A program made the translations under genes and the position numbers. A stretch of DNA of 64,000 nt, from positions 186,001-250,000 of the forward strand of contig NZ_BAABHB010000006.1 in NCBI RefSeq assembly GCF_039541875.1, given 5' to 3'. Every line of letters starts with the position of its first letter. The first letter of the stretch is position 1. This DNA is from Nibrella viscosa. Its GTDB lineage: Bacteria; Bacteroidota; Bacteroidia; Cytophagales; Spirosomataceae. This document shows, piece after piece, positions 30,674 through 39,732 of the stretch. The notes below the pieces were generated by a model, which was not told the origin of the DNA, ran no database searches, and saw only the letters and a program-made list of their open reading frames with translations.

Positions 30674-32920
30674 TTAGCGGAGCAAATTAACTCCTCCCTT
30701 ATACACCCGCCGGGTATAGTGTATGCTGTAATAATATACGCCCGCCGGAAAATTCTGACCATACCACCGGAATTGCCGGTCAGTTGAATAAAAGACGCGT
30801 TTGCCCCAGCGGTTGACGATTTCGACCGAGCGGAATTGCTCGGTGCAGTTGTCCATCGGTAAGTCCGGTACCGCAAAATAATCGTTGGCCCCGTCGTCGT
30901 TGGGCGTAAATACGTTCGGAATGGTGATGTCATAATTAACCGGCAGGTCTTTCAGCGTAAACCGCACCGTGGTGGTATCCTTATTTTTGGGCTGGCAAGT
31001 GCGATCGTCGGCTACAAAGTCCAGCGTAAAAGTGGCTTCTTCTTTCCCTTGTAGCAGGGTGCAGGTGGGATCCCATCGAAAGGTAGACTGTAGTGTCGGC
31101 AAACCGGTTTTGTTAACGAAGTTCATACCGACAGCCTGCCAGTCGAAACCGCGGCCCTGGGCCAGCAACCGCAATGTGTCCCGGTCGGGATCGTTTGCCA
31201 GCACATCAAATATTATCGATCCTTCGGGTGAGCCTGCCGGCGTTACGGTCAGTTCGATAACGGGTTGCCCCAGTGTGGTAACTACCGTGGGTGGGCGGCC
31301 AGGTGTGCCCAGTGCCGTTAACTGAACGCTCACGGTGTCGCGGAGCGCCCGGTTACAGCGGGTATCGGTGACGATGAAATCGACGGTATAGTTGCCGGTT
31401 TGCGCACACTGGGGACGCCACTGAAACACCTGGGATACATTGCCGACGCCAGAAACCGGCGCAAATACCATTCCGGCCTGGGCCAGCGAAAAGCCCCTTC
31501 CAACGGCCTGTAGCGTAATTGGGTCATTGTCAGGGTCGGTGCCAAAGACGGTGAACGTCAGCGAGGAGCCTACCGTTACCTGGCCTCGGTTGTTTGGTAA
31601 ATCGGTACGAGAGATGGGTTTTCGGTTATTGTCCGGCACTATGTTCAGACGGACAACCAGCGTATCACTCAAGCCCTGCGGACATCCTTCGTCGGTTGCC
31701 AGAATAACCAGCGTAACGGGTGAGCCATCGCCGGGGCCAACGCACCGGCCAAAGCAGAAATCGGCCCGGAGGGTGTCGCGGGTAGTGCGGGTAATCAGTT
31801 CGGTCGGGTTTATGACCAAACCCGGCAGGGAACCACTCAGGTTATAAAGCTGAATGCGCTGGTTGGGGTTGGGGTCTGTAATCAATAAACTCAGGCAGTT
31901 TGTTTCCTGCTCCGAAATGGTTAGGATCGTGCCTGCTTTGTAAAAGTCTTGCTGACCGTTGGGCCGCAGTAGGATTTTGGGCGGGTCGTTGAGCTGGCAT
32001 TCAATTACCCGCAACTGAAAATCCCGGCGAACCAGACCTATCCGTTGCCGGGCCGCGCCGGGTGCCGGGCGTCTGTATTCTTCGACCTGTACCGAGAACA
32101 CGAACAGGCCGGTGCGGTTGGCGGTGACCGTCAGCAATCCGGTTTGGGGATTGACCCGCAGCGGTGCCGGTCCGGGAATGACGTTTTGAAGGCTGGTGCC
32201 GCTGGTCCAGTTTACGGTTGGGTACGGCCCCGGATTGGATACCTGTGGATTCGGTTGATTCTGGTTGCTAAAGCCATTATAGGGTGTAACCAGGCTGTAA
32301 ACCAGGCTGTCGCCGTCCGGGTCTTTGGCGCTGAAATCGAAGGTGAACGGCCGACCCAGGCAAATGTAGTCACCTTTGGCGGTGCCAAAAACAGGGGAGG
32401 AGTTCACAACAGCCGTCGGGCCGTTCCAGGGAGCCGGAAACTCCAGGTAAAAGGCCGAACCGGCACCGCCGGGATTTAAAATGTTGCTGATGGTATTGTT
32501 GCGGCAACAGCGTTCCCAAACCAGATAATAACCGCCGGGATCGTTGAACGTTTGCGAAAACGTCAGATCCCGGGTATACCGGATGAGTCGCGTACGCAAA
32601 ATGCTGATGGCACAGGCGGGTACCGAGTAGTTGACCAACTGGTTGCTGACCCTAATCAGTTCGACACCGCCCATCAGCGCGTTATCCCGCTTTCGGTAAA
32701 CATACACGTTGATGGTGATGTCTTCAGCTCCCGGATTGCCGTTGATATCATCAAAGTACAGGTTCAGGTTTATCCGATGGCTGTAGGCGCTGCCGGCTGG
32801 CTGCTTTTGTAACTCCAGTTCTCCGCCAACAATATGCGTTGCCCACACACGGGACGAAATGCAAGCTAGTATGCAGATTATCAGATATTTACCAAAAAAA
32901 GGAAGGTAGGCGTGTTTCAT
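30674..32920 (-). CDS. Large secreted T9SS type B cargo protein (CHU_C domain)
   Basis: 748 residues. Signal peptide (YLIICILACISSRVWA, mature start about ATHIVGGELEL), a beta-rich body with repeated Ig/cadherin-like segments (SFTFTVFGTDPDNDP-like and IIFDVLANDPDRDTLRL stretches), and a C-terminal gliding-motility-type domain starting IPNVFTPNDDGANDYF and ending YKGGVNLLR. That domain is the type B T9SS signal, which secretes the protein and keeps it surface-associated. Probably an adhesin-like surface protein. ATG 32920 is preferred to the GTG two codons upstream. Confidence 0.9.
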   Translation of the reverse strand: MKHAYLPFFGKYLIICILACISSRVWATHIVGGELELQKQPAGSAYSHRINLNLYFDDINGNPGAEDITINVYVYRKRDNALMGGVELIRVSNQLVNYSVPACAISILRTRLIRYTRDLTFSQTFNDPGGYYLVWERCCRNNTISNILNPGGAGSAFYLEFPAPWNGPTAVVNSSPVFGTAKGDYICLGRPFTFDFSAKDPDGDSLVYSLVTPYNGFSNQNQPNPQVSNPGPYPTVNWTSGTSLQNVIPGPAPLRVNPQTGLLTVTANRTGLFVFSVQVEEYRRPAPGAARQRIGLVRRDFQLRVIECQLNDPPKILLRPNGQQDFYKAGTILTISEQETNCLSLLITDPNPNQRIQLYNLSGSLPGLVINPTELITRTTRDTLRADFCFGRCVGPGDGSPVTLVILATDEGCPQGLSDTLVVRLNIVPDNNRKPISRTDLPNNRGQVTVGSSLTFTVFGTDPDNDPITLQAVGRGFSLAQAGMVFAPVSGVGNVSQVFQWRPQCAQTGNYTVDFIVTDTRCNRALRDTVSVQLTALGTPGRPPTVVTTLGQPVIELTVTPAGSPEGSIIFDVLANDPDRDTLRLLAQGRGFDWQAVGMNFVNKTGLPTLQSTFRWDPTCTLLQGKEEATFTLDFVADDRTCQPKNKDTTTVRFTLKDLPVNYDITIPNVFTPNDDGANDYFAVPDLPMDNCTEQFRSVEIVNRWGKRVFYSTDRQFRWYGQNFPAGVYYYSIHYTRRVYKGGVNLLR

Positions 32921-32984
32921 TGGCACGGGTTAGTATGATTACCGTCCGGGAACGGTTGCTTAAATTAGCAGTTTTTTAGGAACT

Positions 32985-34412
32985 ATGCGTGTAAAGACCC
33001 ATAAATCCCCCGAACGGTTGGAGCAGGTTCGGATCGACGATGTGGCTGCCGAAGGCAAATGCCTTGTCCGGACGTCGGAGGGGGTGGTATTTGTTGAAGG
33101 CCGGGAGGGTGGCCCTGTGGTCGCGCCCGGCGATGTAGTGGATATTCGGATTACCAACCGAAAAAAACAGTACCGGGAAGGCGTTGCCGAGAAAGTACAC
33201 GACTATTCGGCAGTGCGGACGGAGCCGTTCTGCCGGCACTTCGGCACCTGCGGAGGCTGCAAGTGGCAGCACATCCGGTACGAAGAGCAGTTGCGGTTTA
33301 AGCGCCAGCAGGTGATCGATCACCTGACGCGCATCGGCAAAGTGGCCCTGCCTGAGATTCAGCCGATCCTGCCGGCCGATCCAACGCGCTACTATCGGAA
33401 TAAACTGGAGTTTACCTGCGCCGAAGGGCGGTGGCTCACCCAGGCTGAGGTTCAGTCGGGTCAGGTGTTCGACCAGCGGACGGTGGGGTTTCACGTTCCG
33501 AAGCGCTTCGATAAAGTGTTGCCGATTACGCACTGCCACCTCCAGCCCGATCCGTCGAATGCGATTCGCCTGTCTTTCACTGATTATGCCCTGGCACAAA
33601 ACCTGTCAATGTATAACCTGAAAACCCACACGGGTTACCTCCGGACGCTGATTATCCGGACGGCTTCGACGGGGCAGGTGATGGTGACGCTGCAGGTGGC
33701 GCAGGATCATCCGGAGACGCTGCATTCCCTGCTGACGTATCTGAAAACCCAGTTTCCGGAGATTACCTCACTCAATTATATTATCAATACCAAGAAGAAC
33801 GACACCTACCAGGATCAGGAGGTGATTACCTTTGCGGGAGCTCCCTATATTGAGGAGCGGATGGAGGACCTGGTGTTTCAGGTGGGCCCGAAGTCGTTCT
33901 ACCAGACCAATTCACAGCAGGCTTACCAGTTATACCGGATAGCGCGGGAAATGGCCGGGCTGACCGGCCGTGAACGAGTCTATGATCTCTACACCGGTAC
34001 CGGCACCATCGCTCTTTTTGTGGCCCGGCAGGCTAAAGATGTAGTCGGCATCGAATACGTTGAAACGGCGGTGGCAGACGCTCAGGTGAACGCGCAGGTC
34101 AACGGCATTACCAATACTACATTCCTGGCCGGCGATATGAAGAACCTGCTCACCGAACAGCTATTCGGCCGATATGGTCGGCCCGATGTAGTTATTACCG
34201 ATCCGCCCCGCGCCGGTATGGATGAAGCCGTCACGCAGCAACTCCTCAAAGCAGCCCCCGAGCGTATCGTGTACGTAAGCTGCAACACTGCCACGCAGGC
34301 CCGTGATCTGAACCTGCTCGACGAAAAATACGAGGTTCTGGCCGTGCAACCCGTCGATATGTTCCCGCATACGCATCATGTGGAGAACGTTGTGCTGCTT
34401 CAGCGAAAATGA
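32985..34412 (+). CDS. rlmD: 23S rRNA (uracil-5-)-methyltransferase, RlmD/RumA family
   Basis: 475 residues: N-terminal TRAM domain (about 8-70), an iron-sulfur region with C83-x5-C89-x2-C92 (CRHFGTCGGCKWQH) and a later ITHCHL cysteine, then a Rossmann methyltransferase domain with YDLYTGTGTIALFVA, TDPPRAGMD and the catalytic cysteine in YVSCNTATQARDL (C433). The family methylates C5 of uridine in 23S rRNA (or tRNA); assigning U1939 is by homology. Convergent with dnaB across palindrome family A copy 3. Confidence 0.93.
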   Translation: MRVKTHKSPERLEQVRIDDVAAEGKCLVRTSEGVVFVEGREGGPVVAPGDVVDIRITNRKKQYREGVAEKVHDYSAVRTEPFCRHFGTCGGCKWQHIRYEEQLRFKRQQVIDHLTRIGKVALPEIQPILPADPTRYYRNKLEFTCAEGRWLTQAEVQSGQVFDQRTVGFHVPKRFDKVLPITHCHLQPDPSNAIRLSFTDYALAQNLSMYNLKTHTGYLRTLIIRTASTGQVMVTLQVAQDHPETLHSLLTYLKTQFPEITSLNYIINTKKNDTYQDQEVITFAGAPYIEERMEDLVFQVGPKSFYQTNSQQAYQLYRIAREMAGLTGRERVYDLYTGTGTIALFVARQAKDVVGIEYVETAVADAQVNAQVNGITNTTFLAGDMKNLLTEQLFGRYGRPDVVITDPPRAGMDEAVTQQLLKAAPERIVYVSCNTATQARDLNLLDEKYEVLAVQPVDMFPHTHHVENVVLLQRK

Positions 34413-34429
34413 TCCGGGCCGCCGGGCGG

Positions 34430-34495
34430 AATGATTAATGATGAACGATGAATGTAAACCTGCGTCAGCCCATTCATCGTTCATCATTAATCATT
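34430..34495. repeat. Intergenic palindrome, family A copy 3
   Basis: A perfect 25-bp inverted repeat (34430-34454 with 34471-34495) with a 16-nt loop. On the minus strand the loop reads GGCTGACGCAGGTTTA, nearly the loop of the copy at 19743. The right arm ends at the first base of the dnaB stop codon. A GC-rich GGGCCGCCGGGCGG lies just before the left arm, shared with the element at 23297. Confidence 0.92.
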
Positions 34496-37107
34496 TAAAA
34501 AGGCGTTTCCTGCGTGGGGTCGGCGTAGCCGAAATTGGTAAGGTCGTTGGCTTTGCTGCGGATAGTGCCGCCGGGCGGTGGATTATCGAAACTGCTCAGA
34601 CCGGAGACATTGCTGCTGAAACCGGGTGTCTGAACCGGTTCAAAGTAGGAGTCAAGGTCGCAGAACTTAGTAAAGCGGTTGACGAACCGGAGCTGGATCG
34701 TATCCAGCGAACCACTCCGGTTCTTGGCAATAATAACCTCTCCGACGCCGGCGGTTGAATTGCCGTTCTCGTCCTGGGTGATGTTGTAGTACTCCGGGCG
34801 GTACAGGAACATCACCATATCGGCATCCTGCTCGATAGAACCCGATTCGCGAAGGTCGGAGAGCTGCGGCTTTTTGTCGCCCCCCCGCGTTTCAACAGCC
34901 CGGCTCAACTGCGAGAGGGCAATTACGGGTACGTTCAACTCTTTGGCCAGGTTTTTCAGGGCCCGGGAAATCGACGCAATTTCCTGCTCGCGGTTCCCTC
35001 CGCCTTTGGTAGTGTCTCCCGTCATCAACTGGAGGTAGTCAATCACCACCATCTGAATATCGTGCTGCGCCTTCAGGCGCCGGCATTTTGCCCGGAGTTC
35101 CAGAATGGATAGGGCAGGGGTATCGTCAATAAAGATGGGTGCTTCGGTCAGTCGCTGGATCTTGTGGTGGAGTTGCGTCCACTCGTGCGGGGCCAGGGTA
35201 CCTTTGCGGATTTTCTCGCTATCAATCTCCGCTTCAGCTGATATAAGCCGGTTGACCAACTGTACCGACGACATCTCCAGCGAGAAAATAGCCACCGGCT
35301 TCCCATGATCTACGGCCGCGTTCCGGAGCGCCGATACCACAAATGCCGTGTTGTGAGTTACGGTCATATCTTCCAGCAGGAAGAGGTGATTACCGTCAAT
35401 GGTAAACCCGTAGTAATCGTCTTCTTTGTCAAATTCCACCGTGATTCCGGTCATGCGCCAGTCGCAGCCACTCTGGAGCGGCCGGGCTTTCTTACGTTCG
35501 ATGCGTACCGGAATGCTGTCGATATTGCCATAGATTCGAACCCGGTATACTTCAGACTCAAAGCTAATGGAGGTAATACTGGCTTTTTTAGCGTTTAGCG
35601 ACGTACGGAATCCCAGTGTGTCGGCCAGGTATTTAATCTGCTGCGCCAGTTCAAGACTTTTCTGGGTAATCTCATATCCGTTGGATTGTACCAAATAATG
35701 CCCGTCGCTGTCGATCAACCCGGCAAGCAGGGCCAGCCGTTTTTGCCGGGAGTTAACCAGGTACGGTTGCGGAATATGCCTGTTGGCCAGCAGGTTCATA
35801 CTCCGCAACTCCTTTTGAAGCGAAAAGAACTGCTGTTTTCCCCGGAATCCTTTGGTAATTGAATAGGCCGGACATTTTCCCGCCTGCTGATAATGGCTAA
35901 CCGACAGCTCGAGCGCATGAGCATACTCATTCAGGTACTCGACTACTTCTGCGTCTATAGTACTGATCCTTGAACTGTAGGAATGGCCCGGTCCGTCGAT
36001 ACGGTCGCCGAGCCAAAGTCCAAGGAAATACGGATCAACGGGTGTAGCCTGCTCTGGGAAGTCAACGGCAACTTTATACCCTTTGTAGTTTGATTTAAAC
36101 TTATCCGATTTTGTCAGATACTCGCCGACCGATATGTTCAGGACATCGCCGTTCCGGTGAGGTCCTTCGTTCCGGCTGCGTTTCAGCGAAAGGATGTGGC
36201 TTTCGTTCACCCGGTAATCAATACCGCGGTTCTGGCGTATCCAGTACATGCGCTCTCGTCCGCGAGCGATAGACAGCACCCGGCGTGGCGTAGAATCGTT
36301 GCCCATCAGCAGATCGCCGGTCCGTACATCTTCGACTTTTCGGAGCGAACCGTCAAACATCACTACCTTGGTGCCTTTACCCAGGCATTTACCCATCGCC
36401 GGCCGCGCGGCCAGAATAATCAATTCGGTGGGTTGCCAGCCCGAAGTAAGCCGGTCGAGGTTTGTAAAGCCTGATGGAACACCGGTCAGACCCTGCTGGT
36501 TCTTCTTGGTCTCCATCTCGTTCAGTGCCTGCCGAACGATGGTACTCATGTCCGCGTAGTTCTTCCGGATGTTTGATTCGGTAATGCGGAACAGAGACTG
36601 CTCGGTGCGGTCGAGCAGGTTAAAGACGTCGGTCGTGTCTTCGTAAGCATCGCGCAGGATCTCCGACGACATGGTAATCAGCGACCGTTTCAGGGCCTGC
36701 TCGGTAATAATCCGGGCGTGGTATTCAATATTGGCCGCCGAGTTGACCCGCGTAGTCAGGTCGGTAATATACCCACCTCCCCCGACCACATCAATTTCGC
36801 CGGATTTACGCAACTGCGCGGTTACCGTGAGGAGGTCGATCGGTTCAGAGTCGGAAAAGAGCGTCAGGATAGCATTGTAGATCCGCTGGTGCGCTTCTTT
36901 ATAAAAGCTTTCCGGCTTCAGGATGTCGATAACAGCCGAGAGCGCGTCTTTTTCAATCATCAACGCGCCCAGCACCGCTTCTTCCAGATCGGTTGCCTGT
37001 GGAGGTAATTTCCCTAAACCTGTATCGAGCCAGCGGTTACTGGCTTGTTGGCGACCTGGTTGGCCGGAAGGTGGTTTTCGAAAGTTGTTCGGCTTGGCGT
37101 TTTCCAT
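34495..37107 (-). CDS. dnaB: Replicative DNA helicase DnaB, interrupted by an intein
   Basis: A precursor of 870 residues: extein residues 1-240, intein 241-586, extein 587-870, giving a mature helicase of about 524 residues. The N-terminal domain starts near ATDLEEAVLGALM; the RecA-like ATPase follows. The Walker A motif PAMGK-T is split exactly between Lys and Thr by the intein. The C-terminal extein has VVIDYLQLMTG (Walker B), LKNLAKELNVPVIALSQLSR and ESGSIEQDADMVMFLYRPE. DnaB unwinds DNA at the fork and is essential, so splicing must work. ATG 37107 is preferred over TTG 37128. Confidence 0.95.
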   Translation of the reverse strand: MENAKPNNFRKPPSGQPGRQQASNRWLDTGLGKLPPQATDLEEAVLGALMIEKDALSAVIDILKPESFYKEAHQRIYNAILTLFSDSEPIDLLTVTAQLRKSGEIDVVGGGGYITDLTTRVNSAANIEYHARIITEQALKRSLITMSSEILRDAYEDTTDVFNLLDRTEQSLFRITESNIRKNYADMSTIVRQALNEMETKKNQQGLTGVPSGFTNLDRLTSGWQPTELIILAARPAMGKCLGKGTKVVMFDGSLRKVEDVRTGDLLMGNDSTPRRVLSIARGRERMYWIRQNRGIDYRVNESHILSLKRSRNEGPHRNGDVLNISVGEYLTKSDKFKSNYKGYKVAVDFPEQATPVDPYFLGLWLGDRIDGPGHSYSSRISTIDAEVVEYLNEYAHALELSVSHYQQAGKCPAYSITKGFRGKQQFFSLQKELRSMNLLANRHIPQPYLVNSRQKRLALLAGLIDSDGHYLVQSNGYEITQKSLELAQQIKYLADTLGFRTSLNAKKASITSISFESEVYRVRIYGNIDSIPVRIERKKARPLQSGCDWRMTGITVEFDKEDDYYGFTIDGNHLFLLEDMTVTHNTAFVVSALRNAAVDHGKPVAIFSLEMSSVQLVNRLISAEAEIDSEKIRKGTLAPHEWTQLHHKIQRLTEAPIFIDDTPALSILELRAKCRRLKAQHDIQMVVIDYLQLMTGDTTKGGGNREQEIASISRALKNLAKELNVPVIALSQLSRAVETRGGDKKPQLSDLRESGSIEQDADMVMFLYRPEYYNITQDENGNSTAGVGEVIIAKNRSGSLDTIQLRFVNRFTKFCDLDSYFEPVQTPGFSSNVSGLSSFDNPPPGGTIRSKANDLTNFGYADPTQETPF
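35350..36387 (-). mobile_element. DnaB intein with LAGLIDADG homing endonuclease
   Basis: A 346-residue in-frame intein. It begins with Cys1 (CLGKGTKVVM) directly after Gly-Lys of the P-loop and ends VTHN (343-346), followed by Thr+1, so splicing chemistry is class-1-like. Block B is N61-E-S-H64, with Asn where Thr is usual. The endonuclease motifs are FLGLWLGD (121-128) and LAGLIDSDG (221-229); both acidic residues (D128, D228) are present, so DNA cleavage may be active. Block F is YYGFTIDGNHLFLL (325-338). With the intein in place Walker A cannot form, so helicase activity depends on splicing. Confidence 0.96.
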
Positions 37108-37477
37108 GACTAACGCAAGTATACGCAAACGCTACTACATAAGGCAAGACGGGGCACCATACCGGGTCAGGGGTTTTGGTTATTTGATATGCTCAACAAC
37201 CTGATTGTAAAATGACTAACGACGCCAAAAAAATAGTTGAATTTTAGGCAGGACGGTTTGTTGAAAAAACGCTTCATTTTACAGGTTAGGAGCAGGACCG
37301 GCGTGAGCAATATACACGGGCTTTAGCGATAAATCAACGAAAAGCTGACTTGTTTTTTTCTTCATATAAAACTTAGGCAGCAACGAATAAATTTTACGGA
37401 AAATTTGTTGTACTCTTAAACAAACCCGATATATTTCGGACTACGAATACGCACAAACCTTTAAACGAACTGAGCAT
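37108..37477. other. 370-bp divergent intergenic region, dnaB/phoH
   Basis: Contains a one-mismatch -7 box for dnaB on the minus strand (TATACTTG, 37124-37117) and a good phoH promoter near 37408-37437. The centre (37170-37400) is AT-rich with no supportable gene or hairpin. Confidence 0.5.
37408..37437 (+). promoter_or_regulatory. Candidate phoH promoter
   Basis: TTG (37408-37410), 19 nt, then TATATTTC (37430-37437), which matches TAnnTTTG at seven of eight positions. The spacing fits the Bacteroidota -33/-7 layout and leaves a leader of roughly 35 nt to the TTG start codon. Confidence 0.55.
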
Positions 37478-38428
37478 TTGGTCGAAAAAGTAATCACGCT
37501 TGAGAATGTATCCTTACCTGAGTTTCTGGGCGTGGAAAATAACAACATTAAGGAAGTGGCAGCTGCCTTTCCGATGAGTAAGATCATTTCGCGGGGCAAC
37601 GAGATCCGCATTAAAGGCACAACTCCGGAAATTACCCGTATTACCGACATTCTGGATTCCCTGATGGAGCATTACCAGAAATACGGTAAACTAACCCACG
37701 AGAATGTGAAGGAATATATAAGCGGAGGCACCCAGCCGGAAGCGCGTCCGGAGATCGTAGCCGACGATGATGTGCTGGTATATGGTACCAAAGGGGTGGT
37801 AGTACGGGCCAAGACCGCCAACCAGCAGAAACTGGTTGAAGCCGCCGAGAAACACGATCTGGTGTTTGCCGTTGGACCGGCCGGTACGGGTAAAACCTAC
37901 ACGGCCGTGGCCATTGCTGTGCGGGCGCTTAAGAATAAGGAAGTCAGGAAGATCATTATCACCCGCCCGGCCGTAGAAGCCGGCGAGAACCTGGGCTTTC
38001 TGCCCGGTGATCTGAAAGAAAAGATTGATCCATACCTGCGCCCGATCTATGATGCGCTGGACGACATGATCCCGGCTGAAAAGCTTAAATATTACCTCGA
38101 AAACCGAATAATTGAGATTGCACCACTGGCGTATATGCGCGGGCGTACCCTGAACAACGCCTTTATCCTGCTCGACGAAGCGCAGAATACCACCCCCATG
38201 CAGATGAAGATGTTCCTGACCCGGATGGGACCCAGTTCCAAAGCCATCATCACCGGCGACCGTTCGCAAATTGACCTGCCGCATAAGCAGAAGTCAGGTT
38301 TGATTGAATCGGTGGATATTCTCAAAAATATTAAAGGCATTGCCTTCGTTGAATTGGATGGACGCGATGTGGTTCGTCACCGATTAGTCAAAGAGATTAT
38401 TGCCGCCTATGAAGAAGCGGGTCAGTAA
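37478..38428 (+). CDS. phoH: PhoH-family ATPase, TTG start
   Basis: A 316-residue PhoH-like protein: a small N-terminal region (to about 110) then the PhoH ATPase with GPAGTGKTYTAVAIAVRAL (Walker A), IITRPAVEAGENLGFLPGDL, ILLDEAQNTTPMQMKMFLTR (Walker B) and ITGDRSQIDLP. Family members are ATPases linked to RNA metabolism. The N-terminus VEKVITLENVSLPEFLG is typical of the family and has only TTG as an in-frame start, so TTG initiation is the simplest reading. The M43 protease gene starts 20 nt before its stop codon. Confidence 0.92.
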   Translation: MVEKVITLENVSLPEFLGVENNNIKEVAAAFPMSKIISRGNEIRIKGTTPEITRITDILDSLMEHYQKYGKLTHENVKEYISGGTQPEARPEIVADDDVLVYGTKGVVVRAKTANQQKLVEAAEKHDLVFAVGPAGTGKTYTAVAIAVRALKNKEVRKIIITRPAVEAGENLGFLPGDLKEKIDPYLRPIYDALDDMIPAEKLKYYLENRIIEIAPLAYMRGRTLNNAFILLDEAQNTTPMQMKMFLTRMGPSSKAIITGDRSQIDLPHKQKSGLIESVDILKNIKGIAFVELDGRDVVRHRLVKEIIAAYEEAGQ

Positions 38429-39728
38429 TACAGTATGTTCGGGAGTCGGCTGGCTTTGGCTGGCCGGCTCTTTCCTTTCTCTTCAGGCGCAGCCTCTGCC
38501 CGACACCGCCCTGAAACGCTGCGGTCATGTGGAGTACGAACAGGTGCTGAGGCAACGGGACCCTTTCCGCCGGACTAATATTGACGCCCTCAATCAAAAG
38601 ATCCTGGCATTTAAAACCCAGCAGGCGCAGGGCCGGACCACCGAGACGATCTATCGGATTCCTGTTGTGGTTCACGTCATTCACTACAATACCTCCGGCT
38701 TTATTGGGGGAGACAATAACCCCAATATTTCCGACGAGCAGATTGCCTCTCAGATCCGGGTGCTGAACGAAGATTACCGCCGGCAGGAGGGTACGCCCGG
38801 TTTCAATACCGATCCGGTTGGGGCTGATATGGGTATCGAATTTTTTCTGGCCCAGACCGATCCCAACGGGCGGTCGACCACCGGCATTACCCGCCACTAC
38901 AATGCCAAAGAAAGCTTTGATGTGTTCAGAGACGATGTTCTGCTGTCGCAGATTGCGTACTGGCCCAGCGACCGGTATTTAAACATCTGGGTAGCTCCGC
39001 TTGCAAACAATTACCTGGGTATTGCTCAGTTTCCGGAGGGTGGGACTACCATTCCGGGCTTAAGTGTGGGCGAAACGAATGAATTTACGGATGGGGTGAT
39101 TATCGACTATCGGTATTTTGGCCGGAGTATTGGTACCGTTCGCAACAGCACCTATTGCTGCGGCCGGACAACTACCCACGAGATCGGGCACTGGCTTGGG
39201 CTGATTCATACCTGGGGCGACTCCGTCTGCGGAGATGATTACGTAGCCGATACGCCCCCCACCGAACGGGCTAACCAAACCACCCAGTGTACCCAGACCT
39301 TCTCTAATTGTAACAATGTCCGGACCCGTAATCAGATCGAAAATTACATGGATTATTCGCCGGACCGGTGCATGAACCTGTTTACCCAGGGTCAGCGCAA
39401 CCGGGTTCGGGCGGTTTTAACGTTAAGTCCCCGCCGGCAGCGATTACTCAGATCGCTGGAATCCCTGCCCCAAACCGAGACCCTCACCCTCCAGCTATCG
39501 CCGAATCCGGCCGATGCAGAGGCTATTGCCGATGTGCTATTTACCGGGTTTAAAACCTTTACGCTGAGGGTTCTGGACCTGAACGGCCGGCTGATCCGGT
39601 CGGTGCAATACACCGACGTGCCCAGCACCCGGGTTTTTCTGCCGGTATTTGGATTACCTACCGGTATGTATGTGGTTCAGGTGACTACTGATTCAGAAAA
39701 GATAAGCAGCCGGCTATTGGTCCGGTAA
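38409..39728 (+). CDS. Secreted M43-family metalloprotease with T9SS type A sorting domain
   Basis: 439 residues: signal peptide (WLWLAGSFLSLQAQ), propeptide-like region, then a pappalysin/cytophagalysin-type metalloprotease. The zinc motif THEIGHWLGLIH is the metzincin HExxHxxGxxH (H257, E258, H261, H267), with the Met-turn NYMDYSPDRC downstream. The C-terminal 80 residues (LTLQLSPNPADAEA to ISSRLLVR) are a type A T9SS sorting domain. It would be exported across the outer membrane and cleave extracellular protein. The ATG overlaps the phoH end by 20 nt. Confidence 0.93.
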   Translation: MKKRVSNTVCSGVGWLWLAGSFLSLQAQPLPDTALKRCGHVEYEQVLRQRDPFRRTNIDALNQKILAFKTQQAQGRTTETIYRIPVVVHVIHYNTSGFIGGDNNPNISDEQIASQIRVLNEDYRRQEGTPGFNTDPVGADMGIEFFLAQTDPNGRSTTGITRHYNAKESFDVFRDDVLLSQIAYWPSDRYLNIWVAPLANNYLGIAQFPEGGTTIPGLSVGETNEFTDGVIIDYRYFGRSIGTVRNSTYCCGRTTTHEIGHWLGLIHTWGDSVCGDDYVADTPPTERANQTTQCTQTFSNCNNVRTRNQIENYMDYSPDRCMNLFTQGQRNRVRAVLTLSPRRQRLLRSLESLPQTETLTLQLSPNPADAEAIADVLFTGFKTFTLRVLDLNGRLIRSVQYTDVPSTRVFLPVFGLPTGMYVVQVTTDSEKISSRLLVR

Positions 39729-39732
39729 GCCT

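Noticed and set aside
34495..37107. dnaB considered as a gene disrupted by an insertion
   Set aside because: The inserted segment is in frame, starts with Cys and ends with His-Asn before Thr, and carries intein blocks, so it is a splicing intein.
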